A stretch of DNA of 64,000 nt, from contig NZ_MPKW01000029.1 of the NCBI RefSeq assembly GCF_009729415.1, positions 17,596 through 81,595 on the forward strand, in the 5' to 3' direction. A program made the translations under genes and the position numbers. Under the pieces are notes generated by a model. The model was not told the origin of the DNA. It ran no database searches and saw only the letters and a list, made by a program, of their open reading frames with translations. The first letter of the stretch is position 1, and each line of letters begins with the position of its first letter. The stretch comes from Mycolicibacterium sp. CBMA 234. GTDB lineage: Bacteria; Actinomycetota; Actinomycetes; Mycobacteriales; Mycobacteriaceae. This document shows positions 16,817 through 25,183 of the stretch, piece by piece.

Positions 16817-17482
16817 ATGGTCGGGCAGGTCAGCCGGTCAGTGATTCTGCACTCCGCCTTGCAGATCGTCGACCGTGACGGTGTTGACGGGCTGTCCATG
16901 CGCCGGCTCAGTGACGAGGTCGGTCGCGACCCGGCGGTGCTGTACCGGCACGTGCCGAATAAGGCGGCCCTGCTCGACGGTGTCGCCGAGATGGTGATCG
17001 GCCAACTGCGTATCGATGCCACCGATTCGGACTGGACGGGGCAGTTGCGCGCAGTGGCGCACGATTTCCGGCGGCTGGCGCTGGAACACCCAAATGTGGT
17101 GCCGCTGTTGGTCACCCGGCCGCTAGCAACCCCACTGGGGCAGCGTCCACCGGGGATGCTGCGGCCTCTGGAGGACGTCGTGACGCTGCTGGTAGGTGCC
17201 GGGTTCAGTGACCTCGACGCCCTGCACATCTACCGGGTGCTCTTCGGCTACCTCTACGGCCACATCCTGACCGAGTTGCAGGAGGTGGTCGAGCGTCCCG
17301 AGGAATCCGACGATGTCCTGCGGCTGGGCCTGCACCGATTGGCCATCACCGAGTTCCCTCAGGTGCGGGCGCTGGCCTCCGCGCTGGCTGGCTATGACGG
17401 CGCCGCCGAACTCGATCGCGGTCTCGACATGCTGTTCATTGGTCTGGGGGCCACGATGGCGCCGGCCGATCAACGGCGCTGA
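16817..17482 (+). CDS. TetR-family regulator with tetracycline-repressor-like C-terminal domain
   Basis: 221 residues. HTH region IVDRDGVDGLSMRRLSDEVGRDPAVLYRHVPNKAALLDGVAE is typical of the TetR class, and the C-terminal half (HPNVVPLLVTRPLA...GFSDLDALHIYRVLFGYLYGHIL) fits the TetR_C family. ATG start with GGGAGGTG. It follows the desaturase-glycosyltransferase pair on the same strand; shared upstream sequence elements suggest it regulates that pair. Confidence 0.88.
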   Translation: MVGQVSRSVILHSALQIVDRDGVDGLSMRRLSDEVGRDPAVLYRHVPNKAALLDGVAEMVIGQLRIDATDSDWTGQLRAVAHDFRRLALEHPNVVPLLVTRPLATPLGQRPPGMLRPLEDVVTLLVGAGFSDLDALHIYRVLFGYLYGHILTELQEVVERPEESDDVLRLGLHRLAITEFPQVRALASALAGYDGAAELDRGLDMLFIGLGATMAPADQRR

Positions 17483-17522
17483 CGAGTTCGGTCGGGGCCT
17501 GGTAGCGGGCGGTGGGGCGGCG

Positions 17523-18374
17523 CTACTGCGTGCTGAGCCGCACCATCCGCGTCGTTGAGCTTTCGTCCAACTCGACGACGTCGGTGCGCGAGCGCAGGAA
17601 ATCGCTGAAAGACTTGAATCCCAGCGCCTTTTCGCTGAAGGACGGGTCCATCCGCTTCATTTGCGCTTTGACTGCCGAATTGTGCAGCCATTCGACGTCG
17701 TCTTTCTCGAGCCCGATCTGCAGCGCGCGGGTCAGTAGGGCAGTGGCGGAGGTCTGCGGGTCTGGCGGTTCGGGCTCGGAATTGGTGCTGCGGCGGGTGC
17801 GTTTGGGCGGCTCCGCGGAGGGCTCGAGTGCCGGGACGCCGGGCAGGGCGTCGTAGGTGACGAACTCGTCGCAGGCCGCCGCGAGCGCCCGGCTCGACGA
17901 CCCGGCCACCCCGATGCCCACCACATACCGGCCGAGGCGCTTGCAGCGCTGGGCCAGCGGAATGTAGTCGGAATCGCCGGCGGCAATGACGACGTGGGTG
18001 AGGTCGGGCAGGCGGAACATGTCTTCGACGGCGTCGACCGCCAACCGGATGTCGGCGCCGTTCTTGCTATACGCGGCGGCTGGGAACAGTTGCACGAGGT
18101 CCACGGCGCGTCCGACGAGTTGTTGCTGGTAGCCGGCGTTGACGTCGGCGGACCAGTCGGCGTACGCCCGGGTGAGCACCAACGTCCCGAAAGATGAGGC
18201 AAAGTCGAGGACCGCGCCAACGTCGACGGTGGCCCGGGTCAACCGGTCGGGGTCCAGTCCCTTGGCCTTGTCCTTCTGAAAGGAGTTGCGGCCGTTGACC
18301 TGGTCGTAGCGGGAGATGACGATGTTGTCGAAGTCGAGGTAGACCGCGACGCGGGTGGCGGCGGTGTCCGTCAT
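17523..18374 (-). CDS. NYN-domain (PIN-like) ribonuclease with C-terminal OST-HTH/LOTUS-like domain
   Basis: 283 residues. The NYN domain shows VAVYLDFDNIVI (first acidic residues), GADIRLAVDAVEDM and VIAAGDSDYIPLAQRCKRLGRYVVGIG, the NYN acidic active site that cuts RNA with divalent metal. A linker rich in Pro/Glu/Thr follows, then a LOTUS-like winged helix (LTRALQIGLEKDDVEWLHNSAVKAQMKRMDPSFS, FKSFSDFL), thought to bind RNA. Start chosen at the ATG at 18374; an ATG six codons upstream is possible. RNA target unknown. Confidence 0.85.
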   Translation of the reverse strand: MTDTAATRVAVYLDFDNIVISRYDQVNGRNSFQKDKAKGLDPDRLTRATVDVGAVLDFASSFGTLVLTRAYADWSADVNAGYQQQLVGRAVDLVQLFPAAAYSKNGADIRLAVDAVEDMFRLPDLTHVVIAAGDSDYIPLAQRCKRLGRYVVGIGVAGSSSRALAAACDEFVTYDALPGVPALEPSAEPPKRTRRSTNSEPEPPDPQTSATALLTRALQIGLEKDDVEWLHNSAVKAQMKRMDPSFSEKALGFKSFSDFLRSRTDVVELDESSTTRMVRLSTQ

Positions 18375-18495
18375 GAGCCCAGTGTGGTGCATGGCGGGGC
18401 GTGATGGCGTGGAACGGGTGGTGATGTGCCCGACTCTGTGCGACGAAGGCGGTTGCGCCGGTCATGCGCACCCGACGACACGACATGATGGAGCC

Positions 18496-19152
18496 ATGGT
18501 TCGGTCGAAGATGAACATCCTGCTGGCGGTTTTCGGTGTGCTGGTCGCACTGCTGATGTGTGGCCCGGTAGCCGGGCAGGCGCACGCGGCCGCCGCGGCG
18601 CCGGCCGGGGACGTCATCTCCATCGGTGATCCCAATGCGCTCGGACAGATCGATCTCTACGTCGACCCGCTGTGCCCATACAGCGGCAAGATGATCCGCA
18701 AAGACGGCGACGAAATGGGGCGGCGCATCGAGAACGGCGCCTTGCGGGTGAACCTGCGCTTCGTGAACTTCCTCGAAAAATATTCGGCCAGTGGCACATA
18801 CGACCGTCGGGCGATCTACGCTGCGTTCGCCGTGGCTGGTGAGTCGAAGTCGAGCGATGTCGCGTGGCACTTCGTCCAGCAGATTTTTTCGAAAGAGCAG
18901 CAGCCGCACGAAAAGGGCGGAACGGATCTGAGCAACGATCAGCTGGCCGAGCTTGCGAATCATGTTGGCGCGCCGCAGTCGGCTCAGGACATGATCCGGC
19001 TCGGCTTGCCCGTCGGCTACGACGCCCAAGTCATCGCCGCCAACAACCTCGAGCTCCTGCACGACTTCCCGGAGCCGGGGGTGCCGCTCGTCGTCATCAA
19101 TGGCAAGCCGATCGACGGCGACGACGATTGGCTCAACCAGCTCCCGTCCTGA
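18496..19152 (+). CDS. Secreted DsbA-like thioredoxin-fold protein
   Basis: 218 residues. Cleavable signal peptide (KMNILLAVFGVLVALLMCGPVAGQAHA), then a thioredoxin-4/DsbA-like fold with YVDPLCPYSGKM at the active-site position and a cis-Pro loop in PGVPLVVING. The motif is CPYS, so only one active-site cysteine remains; it cannot make a normal intramolecular disulfide and could be an isomerase-like or redox-inactive member. A longer frame from 18355 is unlikely because it runs through the promoter region of the divergent NYN gene. Confidence 0.83.
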   Translation: MVRSKMNILLAVFGVLVALLMCGPVAGQAHAAAAAPAGDVISIGDPNALGQIDLYVDPLCPYSGKMIRKDGDEMGRRIENGALRVNLRFVNFLEKYSASGTYDRRAIYAAFAVAGESKSSDVAWHFVQQIFSKEQQPHEKGGTDLSNDQLAELANHVGAPQSAQDMIRLGLPVGYDAQVIAANNLELLHDFPEPGVPLVVINGKPIDGDDDWLNQLPS

Positions 19153-19336
19153 GGGCGTTCTGCTGCAACAACTCTCGCAGGTGAGTGATCTCTCCGCGTA
19201 GGTCTTCGATCGGCGTCGCGGTGATGGCGGCGTGAGCTTTGTCCTCGCCCGCCAGGTCTGGGGTGCGAGACCGTTCCCCCGATTGGGGGACAGACGATTC
19301 AACCGGCGTAGGGCCCGGTTGGCGGATACAGGTGGA
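19133..19336 (-). other. Possible small coding region without a clear start
   Basis: On the minus strand a frame reads PDLAGEDKAHAAITATPIED and then LRGEITHLRELLQQNALRTGAG, ending at a TGA (19133-19135) inside the 3' end of the DsbA-like gene. The Leu-heptad-like end looks protein-like, but no ATG, GTG or TTG was found in frame before a stop upstream of 19336. It may be a remnant or a frameshifted small gene. Confidence 0.25.
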
Positions 19337-19417
19337 TGGCCGTGCGCGGCATTCTTAGTTCAACACCGGAACACACCGGACAGAACTTGAAAAGCCTTAT
19401 CCGACAAGGGAGTCGAC

Positions 19418-19615
19418 ATGAACCTCACCCACCGCATCGCCGCCGGTTTCGCCCTCGCCGCCGCGCCGGCCGTCATCTTCCTCGGTGCCGCTACCGCGCA
19501 CGCGGATGTCTCGACCGCCAGCAGCCCCATCGGCAGCCACCAGGCCTTCCCGCACCAGCACAACACCCCGGAGCCCGGGACCCCGGTGCATCACCACCAC
19601 CAGCGCAACCGCTGA
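19418..19615 (+). CDS. Small secreted histidine-rich protein
   Basis: 65 residues. Signal peptide with cleavage probably after TAHA, leaving a mature peptide of about 35 residues that ends PVHHHHQRNR. ATG with AAGGGAG upstream. The histidine-rich tail could bind metal, but that is only suggested by composition. Short secreted proteins of this kind are common in mycobacteria. Confidence 0.65.
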   Translation: MNLTHRIAAGFALAAAPAVIFLGAATAHADVSTASSPIGSHQAFPHQHNTPEPGTPVHHHHQRNR

Positions 19616-19677
19616 AACTTTCCGGCACCGCTGAGGCCGCCCTGTCGTTTGACGGGGCGGCCTTACGCATTGGGTGC

Positions 19678-20802
19678 TCAGTCCACGAGGATGTCCGTCA
19701 AACGCAGCGAGACCGAGGCCCGCCGGTTGGCGTAACCGCGTGCGGCCCGCTGTATTTCGGCAGTCTGCTCGGTCCTGATGCGCTGGTAGCTCGCCAACGC
19801 CGAGGCGTAGTCGCCGTCGACGACCGAGGCGATCTGCGTCGCCAACTCGGCGGCGTCTTGGATAGCCTGATTGGCCCCCTGCCCGCCGAACGGTGTCATC
19901 GGGTGGGCCGCGTCGCCGAGGAGCGCGATGCGTCTGGTGGTCCACTGGTCGATCGGGTCGCGGTCGTACACCGCGTGCATGTACACCGGGCTGGTCGCGG
20001 CACGGAGCATCCGCGGCACCACCGGATCGAAATCGTCGAACTGGCGGGCCAGTGCCTCCAGGTCGGCCCGCGCCGACCACAGGTGCAGCGGCGGTTCGTC
20101 GACCCCGAGCGTGGCGTCGACAGCGACTTGTCGGCCGGCCCGCACCGGCATGGAGATGACGTGTTTGGCGTAGTCGGCGGAATGCCAGGACCGCAGCCGG
20201 TCGTTGGGCCCGTCGACGCAACTGGCGGGGCTGACGGCCCGGAAGATCACCGATCCGCAGTAGTGAATTTCGTCGCTGCTGAACAGCTTTCGCACCGTCG
20301 ACCGCAGGCCGTCGGCGGCGATCACCAATCCGGCTCGCACCGTCTCGCCGCCTGCGAAGGTGAGCTCGACGTGGTCGTCGTGCTCGGCGATGGTCTCCAG
20401 TTCATGCCCCAGCCGGACCTGCTCAGCGCCTGCGGTCGCGACGAGCAGACGGTGCAGGTCGGCGCGGTGCACTGTGCGCGGGGACACGTCGGCGTCGGCG
20501 TAGCCGAACCGCCCGTGCTCGCCGTCGGAATCCGGTGTGGCCGCGTAGTCGGTGATCTTCTCCAGCTCGCCTTGCTGGTCCCGGTTCTCGAAGAACGGTG
20601 TAGCCGAGGAGATTTCGTCAAACTGTGCGGCGATGCCCCAGTCACCGAACAGCCGCAGTGTCTGCGGGGAGATGCCGAGCGGGCCGCCGACTTCACCGAG
20701 CTGGCGGGTCTTGTCGAAGACGACGGGTTTCAGGCCGTGCTGTTGCAGGGCGACGGCCGCGGACAGGCCGCCCAGTCCGGCGCCGATGATTGCGATGTCC
20801 AT
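19678..20802 (-). CDS. FAD-dependent monooxygenase (PHBH/UbiH-like)
   Basis: 374 residues. GAGLGGLSAAVAL is the N-terminal dinucleotide-binding motif, VIAADGLRSTVR is the DG motif, and IALLGDAAHPMTPFGGQGANQAIQDA is the GD motif of group A flavin monooxygenases. These hydroxylate aromatic or polycyclic substrates with NAD(P)H and oxygen. It is the last gene of an MFS - solute-binding protein - monooxygenase operon, 9 bp after the middle gene, suggesting uptake or export coupled to oxidation of one small molecule. Confidence 0.85.
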   Translation of the reverse strand: MDIAIIGAGLGGLSAAVALQQHGLKPVVFDKTRQLGEVGGPLGISPQTLRLFGDWGIAAQFDEISSATPFFENRDQQGELEKITDYAATPDSDGEHGRFGYADADVSPRTVHRADLHRLLVATAGAEQVRLGHELETIAEHDDHVELTFAGGETVRAGLVIAADGLRSTVRKLFSSDEIHYCGSVIFRAVSPASCVDGPNDRLRSWHSADYAKHVISMPVRAGRQVAVDATLGVDEPPLHLWSARADLEALARQFDDFDPVVPRMLRAATSPVYMHAVYDRDPIDQWTTRRIALLGDAAHPMTPFGGQGANQAIQDAAELATQIASVVDGDYASALASYQRIRTEQTAEIQRAARGYANRRASVSLRLTDILVD

Positions 20803-20811
20803 GAGGACCTT

Positions 20812-22095
20812 TCAGGAGATTCGGGTGAGCGCTTCGGTGTCGAGGGAGACGCCCGACAGCGCACCGGGGCGATGGCTGGTCACGGTGCGGACGTTGCAGA
20901 TCGGCAACCACAGGCCGGCCGTGATGATTCGATGTTGGATGTCGTGTACCAGCGCGCGGCGTTGGTCGGCGTCCGCACAGGACAATTGGGCATCGAGCAG
21001 ATGGTCGATATCGTCGACGCCATTGCGGTGGTTCATGTTTCGCTGCGTGACCGCGAACTGGTAGCGGAGCACGTCGGGGTCGGCGCCGGTGAAGTAGAAG
21101 AACCGGAAGTCGTAATCACCGGACTCCTGCCTGGCCCGGAGCTCGGAGAAGTCGACATCATTGAGCACCAAGGTGATTCCGTGTTCGGCCCACTGCGCAG
21201 CGACTGCGGCGAGGACCGCGGTGTCGACGGGGGAGAACGTGCTGTTGAACACCACGTTGAACGAGAGTTCGGCGCAGCCCGCGGCGCTGAGAAGCTGGTG
21301 CGCAGTGTGCGGATCGTAGGCGAGTTCGGTTGTGCAGTCCCGATAGTCGATTGTCGACGGGGTCAGGACCGAGCTGGCGACGGTGTAGCCGGTGCTGGCC
21401 AGGACAGGCTCCAGTCGTGGACGGTCGATGAGGAGTGAGAGTGCGCGTCGTACGCGTGGGTCGGCGAGCGGGCCGCGGGATACGTTGGCGCATAGGCCGT
21501 AACTGATACCCGGATTGTGTAGCGCCGTGACGTGAAGCCCGTCGACGTGGCCGGCGTAGATATCAGCGGCGGTGGGATCGTCGACTTTCCGGAAGCGCAC
21601 GCGGCGCGGTCCGTCGATCAGGTCAGTACCCGACGCTGTCCAGCGGCCGGTGCCGACGCCCGCCTTGCTGATTGCAAGATTCACGCTCGCGAGCGACCGA
21701 AGGAGCGCTGCGTTGTGCCGGGTGAAGTGGAACGTGACGGTGGTGCTTCCGGCCTCGGCGCGCTCCAGTCCGGTGAGCATCGTCACGGCGGCCGGGACGG
21801 GCGAAACATGCCGCAGTTCCTTGATTTCCATGAAGCTGCGCACGACATCCGCGGGGGTTAGCGCGGCGCCGTCGGAGAAACGCACGTGGGGGCGGATGGC
21901 CAGTTCCAAGGTGAGCGGGTCGAGGTAGCGCCACGAGGTCGCCAACCACGGCAGCAGCTCGCCGGTGGCTGGGTCCACGTCGAGCAGGCTTTCGTAGATG
22001 TGCCGGCAGAACGTCTTGGAGATGTTGTTGTAGGCCAGGTGCGGGTCCGTCGTGAGTTGGTCGGTCGGCCAGCCGAAGGTGAGGTCTATGGTCAC
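20812..22095 (-). CDS. SBP_bac_5-type peptide/substrate-binding protein lacking a signal peptide
   Basis: 427 residues. The fold of oligopeptide/dipeptide ABC binding proteins is recognisable: IYESLLDVDPATGELLPWLATSW, FSDGAALTPADVV, DPRVRRALSLLIDRPRL, TAHQLLSAAG and the terminal LSCADADQRRALVHDIQHRI. The GTG start at 22095 overlaps the MFS stop; no hydrophobic signal or lipobox cysteine precedes the domain, and the upstream frame is a shadow of the MFS gene. So it appears cytoplasmic, unlike ordinary binding proteins. SgrR-type regulators carry this domain in the cytoplasm, but no helix-turn-helix is seen here. Confidence 0.78.
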   Translation of the reverse strand: MTIDLTFGWPTDQLTTDPHLAYNNISKTFCRHIYESLLDVDPATGELLPWLATSWRYLDPLTLELAIRPHVRFSDGAALTPADVVRSFMEIKELRHVSPVPAAVTMLTGLERAEAGSTTVTFHFTRHNAALLRSLASVNLAISKAGVGTGRWTASGTDLIDGPRRVRFRKVDDPTAADIYAGHVDGLHVTALHNPGISYGLCANVSRGPLADPRVRRALSLLIDRPRLEPVLASTGYTVASSVLTPSTIDYRDCTTELAYDPHTAHQLLSAAGCAELSFNVVFNSTFSPVDTAVLAAVAAQWAEHGITLVLNDVDFSELRARQESGDYDFRFFYFTGADPDVLRYQFAVTQRNMNHRNGVDDIDHLLDAQLSCADADQRRALVHDIQHRIITAGLWLPICNVRTVTSHRPGALSGVSLDTEALTRIS

Positions 22096-23393
22096 GGTGC
22101 CGGCTCTAATAGCGTTGCGCGCCAGCCGGAGCGGGTAGCCAGCGTCGCAAGCAGCCCGACGACGATGATCAGTGTGGCTACCGCGCCGAAGAGTTCCGCG
22201 TGCAGACTCTCGATCGTCGTCGCGCCGATGGTCACGCCGGTCGCGGCGCCGAGCGCGCGCAGGTAGTGGTACAGGCTGGAATCGAACGGGAGCTGCTCGG
22301 AACTCCCAACGACGTTGCTGGCCAACGAACTCCACAGAAATCCCATGGCGCAACCCATCAGGGCGGCGCTGCCCAGCAGCAGGTGTCCCGGCACAGCCAG
22401 ACTGAGTCCGCCGATGAGCAGGAATACCGAACCGATGCTCACCAATCGAGTGTTCTTGCCGCTGTCACCGGGGCGGCCGAATTTCAGCATCGGGATCAAC
22501 CCCGCGAAGAACGCCATCGGCACCAGGTACAGCGCCGAGCGGTAGGAGTCGAGCCCTCGTACCTGCTGAAGGAAGAACACCATCGCGAGAGTGAACACGT
22601 TGGTCGCGATGCCCGCGACGAAGACCACGAAAAAGCTCTGCGTCAGAACCGGATTCGTGGCCCTCCGGAATCCGCGGACGGCGACGACAGCGATGCCGAG
22701 TGTGATGATCACCGCGCACAACGCGATCTTGGCGAACACTGTGGTGGCTGCGCCGATGGCCAGGAAGATCGCGACCTGCAGCACGGCGAGGCCGACGACC
22801 GGCAATGCGGACCGTCGGGCGGCAACATCTGGCGCGGTGGGCACGGCGGGCGCCCAGGCCAGCAGCGCCATCGCGACCACCGTGGTGGCCACGGTCTCGT
22901 AGGGGAAGGACCGCCAGCCCCACAGATCGTTGAGCACAGCGGTGATCAGCGGTGAGCAGAGCGCTGAGGCCGACACCACCAGCCCCCACGTGCCCATCAC
23001 CTGCGAGTGGTGATACGGGTAGAACTGGGCTCGGATGATCGGGAAGATCTGCGGCGCCACCACCGCCGAGGCAATGCCCTGCAGGAACCGGACGAAGACA
23101 AGCGCCCAGAAGTGCGGGCTGAGGCTCGCTGCGATGCCGAGCAGCACCAGGGCTGCCGAGCCGGCGAAAAAGGCGGCCGTCGGTGGGTGGCGGCGCAGTA
23201 CCAAGCCTGCGGGCAGCAACGCCAGGCAGAACCCGGCCAGGAAGGCCACGCCGCTGTAGGCGGCTTGGGAGAACGGTATGCCGAAGTAGTCGGCGATCGC
23301 CGAGTTCAGCAGCACAGCCGACGACGAGTTGGAATAGAGGGTGTATTCGGTCAGGTAGAGCGACGCCGCAACGGCGTAGAGGGACGGCTTCAT
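22092..23393 (-). CDS. MFS transporter
   Basis: 433 residues with about 12 to 14 membrane segments. The early SGVAFLAGFCLALLPAGLVLRR corresponds to the loop 2-3 region of MFS, and FVRFLQGIASAVVAPQIFPIIRAQF resembles motif C-type drug/proton antiporters. Substrate unknown. First gene of the three-gene operon with the solute-binding-like protein and the FAD monooxygenase. Confidence 0.85.
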   Translation of the reverse strand: MKPSLYAVAASLYLTEYTLYSNSSSAVLLNSAIADYFGIPFSQAAYSGVAFLAGFCLALLPAGLVLRRHPPTAAFFAGSAALVLLGIAASLSPHFWALVFVRFLQGIASAVVAPQIFPIIRAQFYPYHHSQVMGTWGLVVSASALCSPLITAVLNDLWGWRSFPYETVATTVVAMALLAWAPAVPTAPDVAARRSALPVVGLAVLQVAIFLAIGAATTVFAKIALCAVIITLGIAVVAVRGFRRATNPVLTQSFFVVFVAGIATNVFTLAMVFFLQQVRGLDSYRSALYLVPMAFFAGLIPMLKFGRPGDSGKNTRLVSIGSVFLLIGGLSLAVPGHLLLGSAALMGCAMGFLWSSLASNVVGSSEQLPFDSSLYHYLRALGAATGVTIGATTIESLHAELFGAVATLIIVVGLLATLATRSGWRATLLEPAP

Positions 23394-23662
23394 GACGCCT
23401 CGAAGCTGATTGGAGGTACAGATGGGCAGCGAGAGCTAGCCCGAGATCCTCTTCAGCGGTGCCAAACGGGCGCGATTCCAGATCGACGCCAGCAAATTGG
23501 GTGCCATCGATGCGTCAGCGCGCACGCGACGTGCGGCTGCTCGATCGGATGTGGCGCCCATGGGGCCGAGTGTACCGACCGCTGCGCCAATTTTGATGCA
23601 CAGCCGGGGAACGTCTGTTCGCTCATTGGCGGGTTCAGCCCACGGCCCCGTACCCTTCCACG

Positions 23663-25081
23663 GTGACCGCGATCGATCCCGACCAGCTCAGCACATGCCT
23701 GCGGGTGCTGTCCGAGGTGACCGCGCTGCCGCCCGAGCACCCCGATGCCGTTGCTGTGCGCCAGGCCACTGCGAAGATATTCAAGGCGTTGAAGAAGGCT
23801 CGCCGGACCGCCGCGCGTGACGCGGTTGCCACCGCTGATCGCGCTGTCATCGCCGCTACCGCCACGGGTGCGCCGGGCCGGATCGACGACGAGACGCAGG
23901 GCTTGCCATTGGTGTCCACCGCGGTTGGGGCCAGTGCGGGCACGCTGCTGCGCTCGCGCGCCTGCTACATCTGCAAGAACCACCACACCGTGGTCGACGC
24001 GTTCTACCACCAGCTTTGTCCGGACTGCGCCGCCTTCAACCGGGCCAAGCGGGACGCTCGCACCGACCTGACCGGGCGTACCGCGCTGCTCACCGGCGGG
24101 CGCGCCAAGATCGGCATGTACATCGCGCTGCGGTTGCTGCGCGACGGCGCGCACACCACGATCACCACGCGGTTTCCCAACGACGCGGTGCGCCGCTTCG
24201 CCGCGATGGAGGACAGCGCCGACTGGTTGCACCGGCTGCGGGTGGTGGGGATCGACCTGCGTGACCCGGCCCAGGTGGTCGCGTTGGCCGACGAGGTGGC
24301 CTCGCAGGGGCCGCTGGACATTCTGATCAACAATGCGGCCCAGACTGTGCGCCGCCCGCCGGGCTCGTACGCCGCGCTGGTGGAGGCCGAGCGGACCGCG
24401 CCGCCGGAGTTGGTGGACGTGATCACCTTCGACCATGTCAGTGACGCGCACCCGCATGCCTTGGCCGGGAGTCTCGGCGAGCACCCTTCGGCGCACGCGC
24501 TGACCGAGCTGGCCCTGACCGCGCGCAGCGCTTCGCCGGAGCGGATCGCCGCCGGCCTTGCGATCGATGCCGGCGGGTTGCTGCCGGATACCGCGTCGGT
24601 CAACAGTTGGACCCAACGTGTGCACGAGGTCGACGCGATGGAGCTCCTCGAAGTGCAGCTGTGCAACCAGACGGCGCCGTTCATTCTGGTGAGCCGGCTG
24701 CGCCCGTCTCTTGCCGCCTCGCCCGCCCGGCGCAAGTACGTGGTGAATGTGTCTGCGATGGAAGGCCAGTTCGGCCGCGGCTACAAGGGGCCTGGCCATC
24801 CGCACACGAACATGGCCAAGGCCGCGCTGAACATGCTGACTCGCACGAGTGCGGGGGAGATGCTGGAGCAGGACGGCATTCTCATGACCGCCGTCGACAC
24901 AGGTTGGATCACCGACGAGCGTCCGCACCCGACCAAGCTGCGGCTGGCAGAGGAGGGCTTCCACGCACCGCTGGATCTGGTGGATGGTGCTGCGCGCGTG
25001 TATGACCCGATTGTGCGAGGGGAATTGGGCGAGGATCTCTTTGGGTGTTTCTTGAAGGACTACTCGCGCAGCGATTGGTAA
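23663..25081 (+). CDS. SDR-family oxidoreductase with N-terminal zinc-ribbon-like region
   Basis: 472 residues, GTG start. Residues about 1-90 are helical and basic, then CYICKNHH...CPDCAAFN gives two CxxC pairs of a zinc site. From about 135 a Rossmann SDR domain follows: TALLTGGRAKIGMYIALRLL, GIDLRDPAQV, DILINNAAQT, and a late GPGHPHTNMAKAALNM where the usual YxxxK is replaced (H-T-N-x-A-K). The first motif is also non-standard, so cofactor use is uncertain. Homologues of this long zinc-SDR occur in actinobacteria and in eukaryotes; no reaction is known to me. Confidence 0.75.
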   Translation: MTAIDPDQLSTCLRVLSEVTALPPEHPDAVAVRQATAKIFKALKKARRTAARDAVATADRAVIAATATGAPGRIDDETQGLPLVSTAVGASAGTLLRSRACYICKNHHTVVDAFYHQLCPDCAAFNRAKRDARTDLTGRTALLTGGRAKIGMYIALRLLRDGAHTTITTRFPNDAVRRFAAMEDSADWLHRLRVVGIDLRDPAQVVALADEVASQGPLDILINNAAQTVRRPPGSYAALVEAERTAPPELVDVITFDHVSDAHPHALAGSLGEHPSAHALTELALTARSASPERIAAGLAIDAGGLLPDTASVNSWTQRVHEVDAMELLEVQLCNQTAPFILVSRLRPSLAASPARRKYVVNVSAMEGQFGRGYKGPGHPHTNMAKAALNMLTRTSAGEMLEQDGILMTAVDTGWITDERPHPTKLRLAEEGFHAPLDLVDGAARVYDPIVRGELGEDLFGCFLKDYSRSDW

Positions 25082-25183
25082 GGGCATGACTGTCGCGGGT
25101 GCCAGGGCATGGACGGCGCACGGGATTCGTTGCGACGGAACGTATCCCTGGCCGGATCGAGGTGACCGTTGGCCCGTACCGCG

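Noticed and set aside
19336..21438. Open frame of 700 codons on the plus strand
   Set aside because: It is an antisense shadow of the FAD monooxygenase and solute-binding-like genes; composition is Arg/Gly/Val-rich low-information sequence and no family motif is seen.
23436..23561. Small minus-strand frame of 41 codons between the MFS and SDR genes
   Set aside because: ATG but no ribosome binding site, arginine/alanine-rich start, and no homologue that I recognise; the 269-bp gap 23394-23662 otherwise shows nothing.
23453..25087. Open frame of 544 codons on the minus strand
   Set aside because: Antisense shadow of the SDR gene, rich in Arg, Gly, His and Gln with no recognisable domain.
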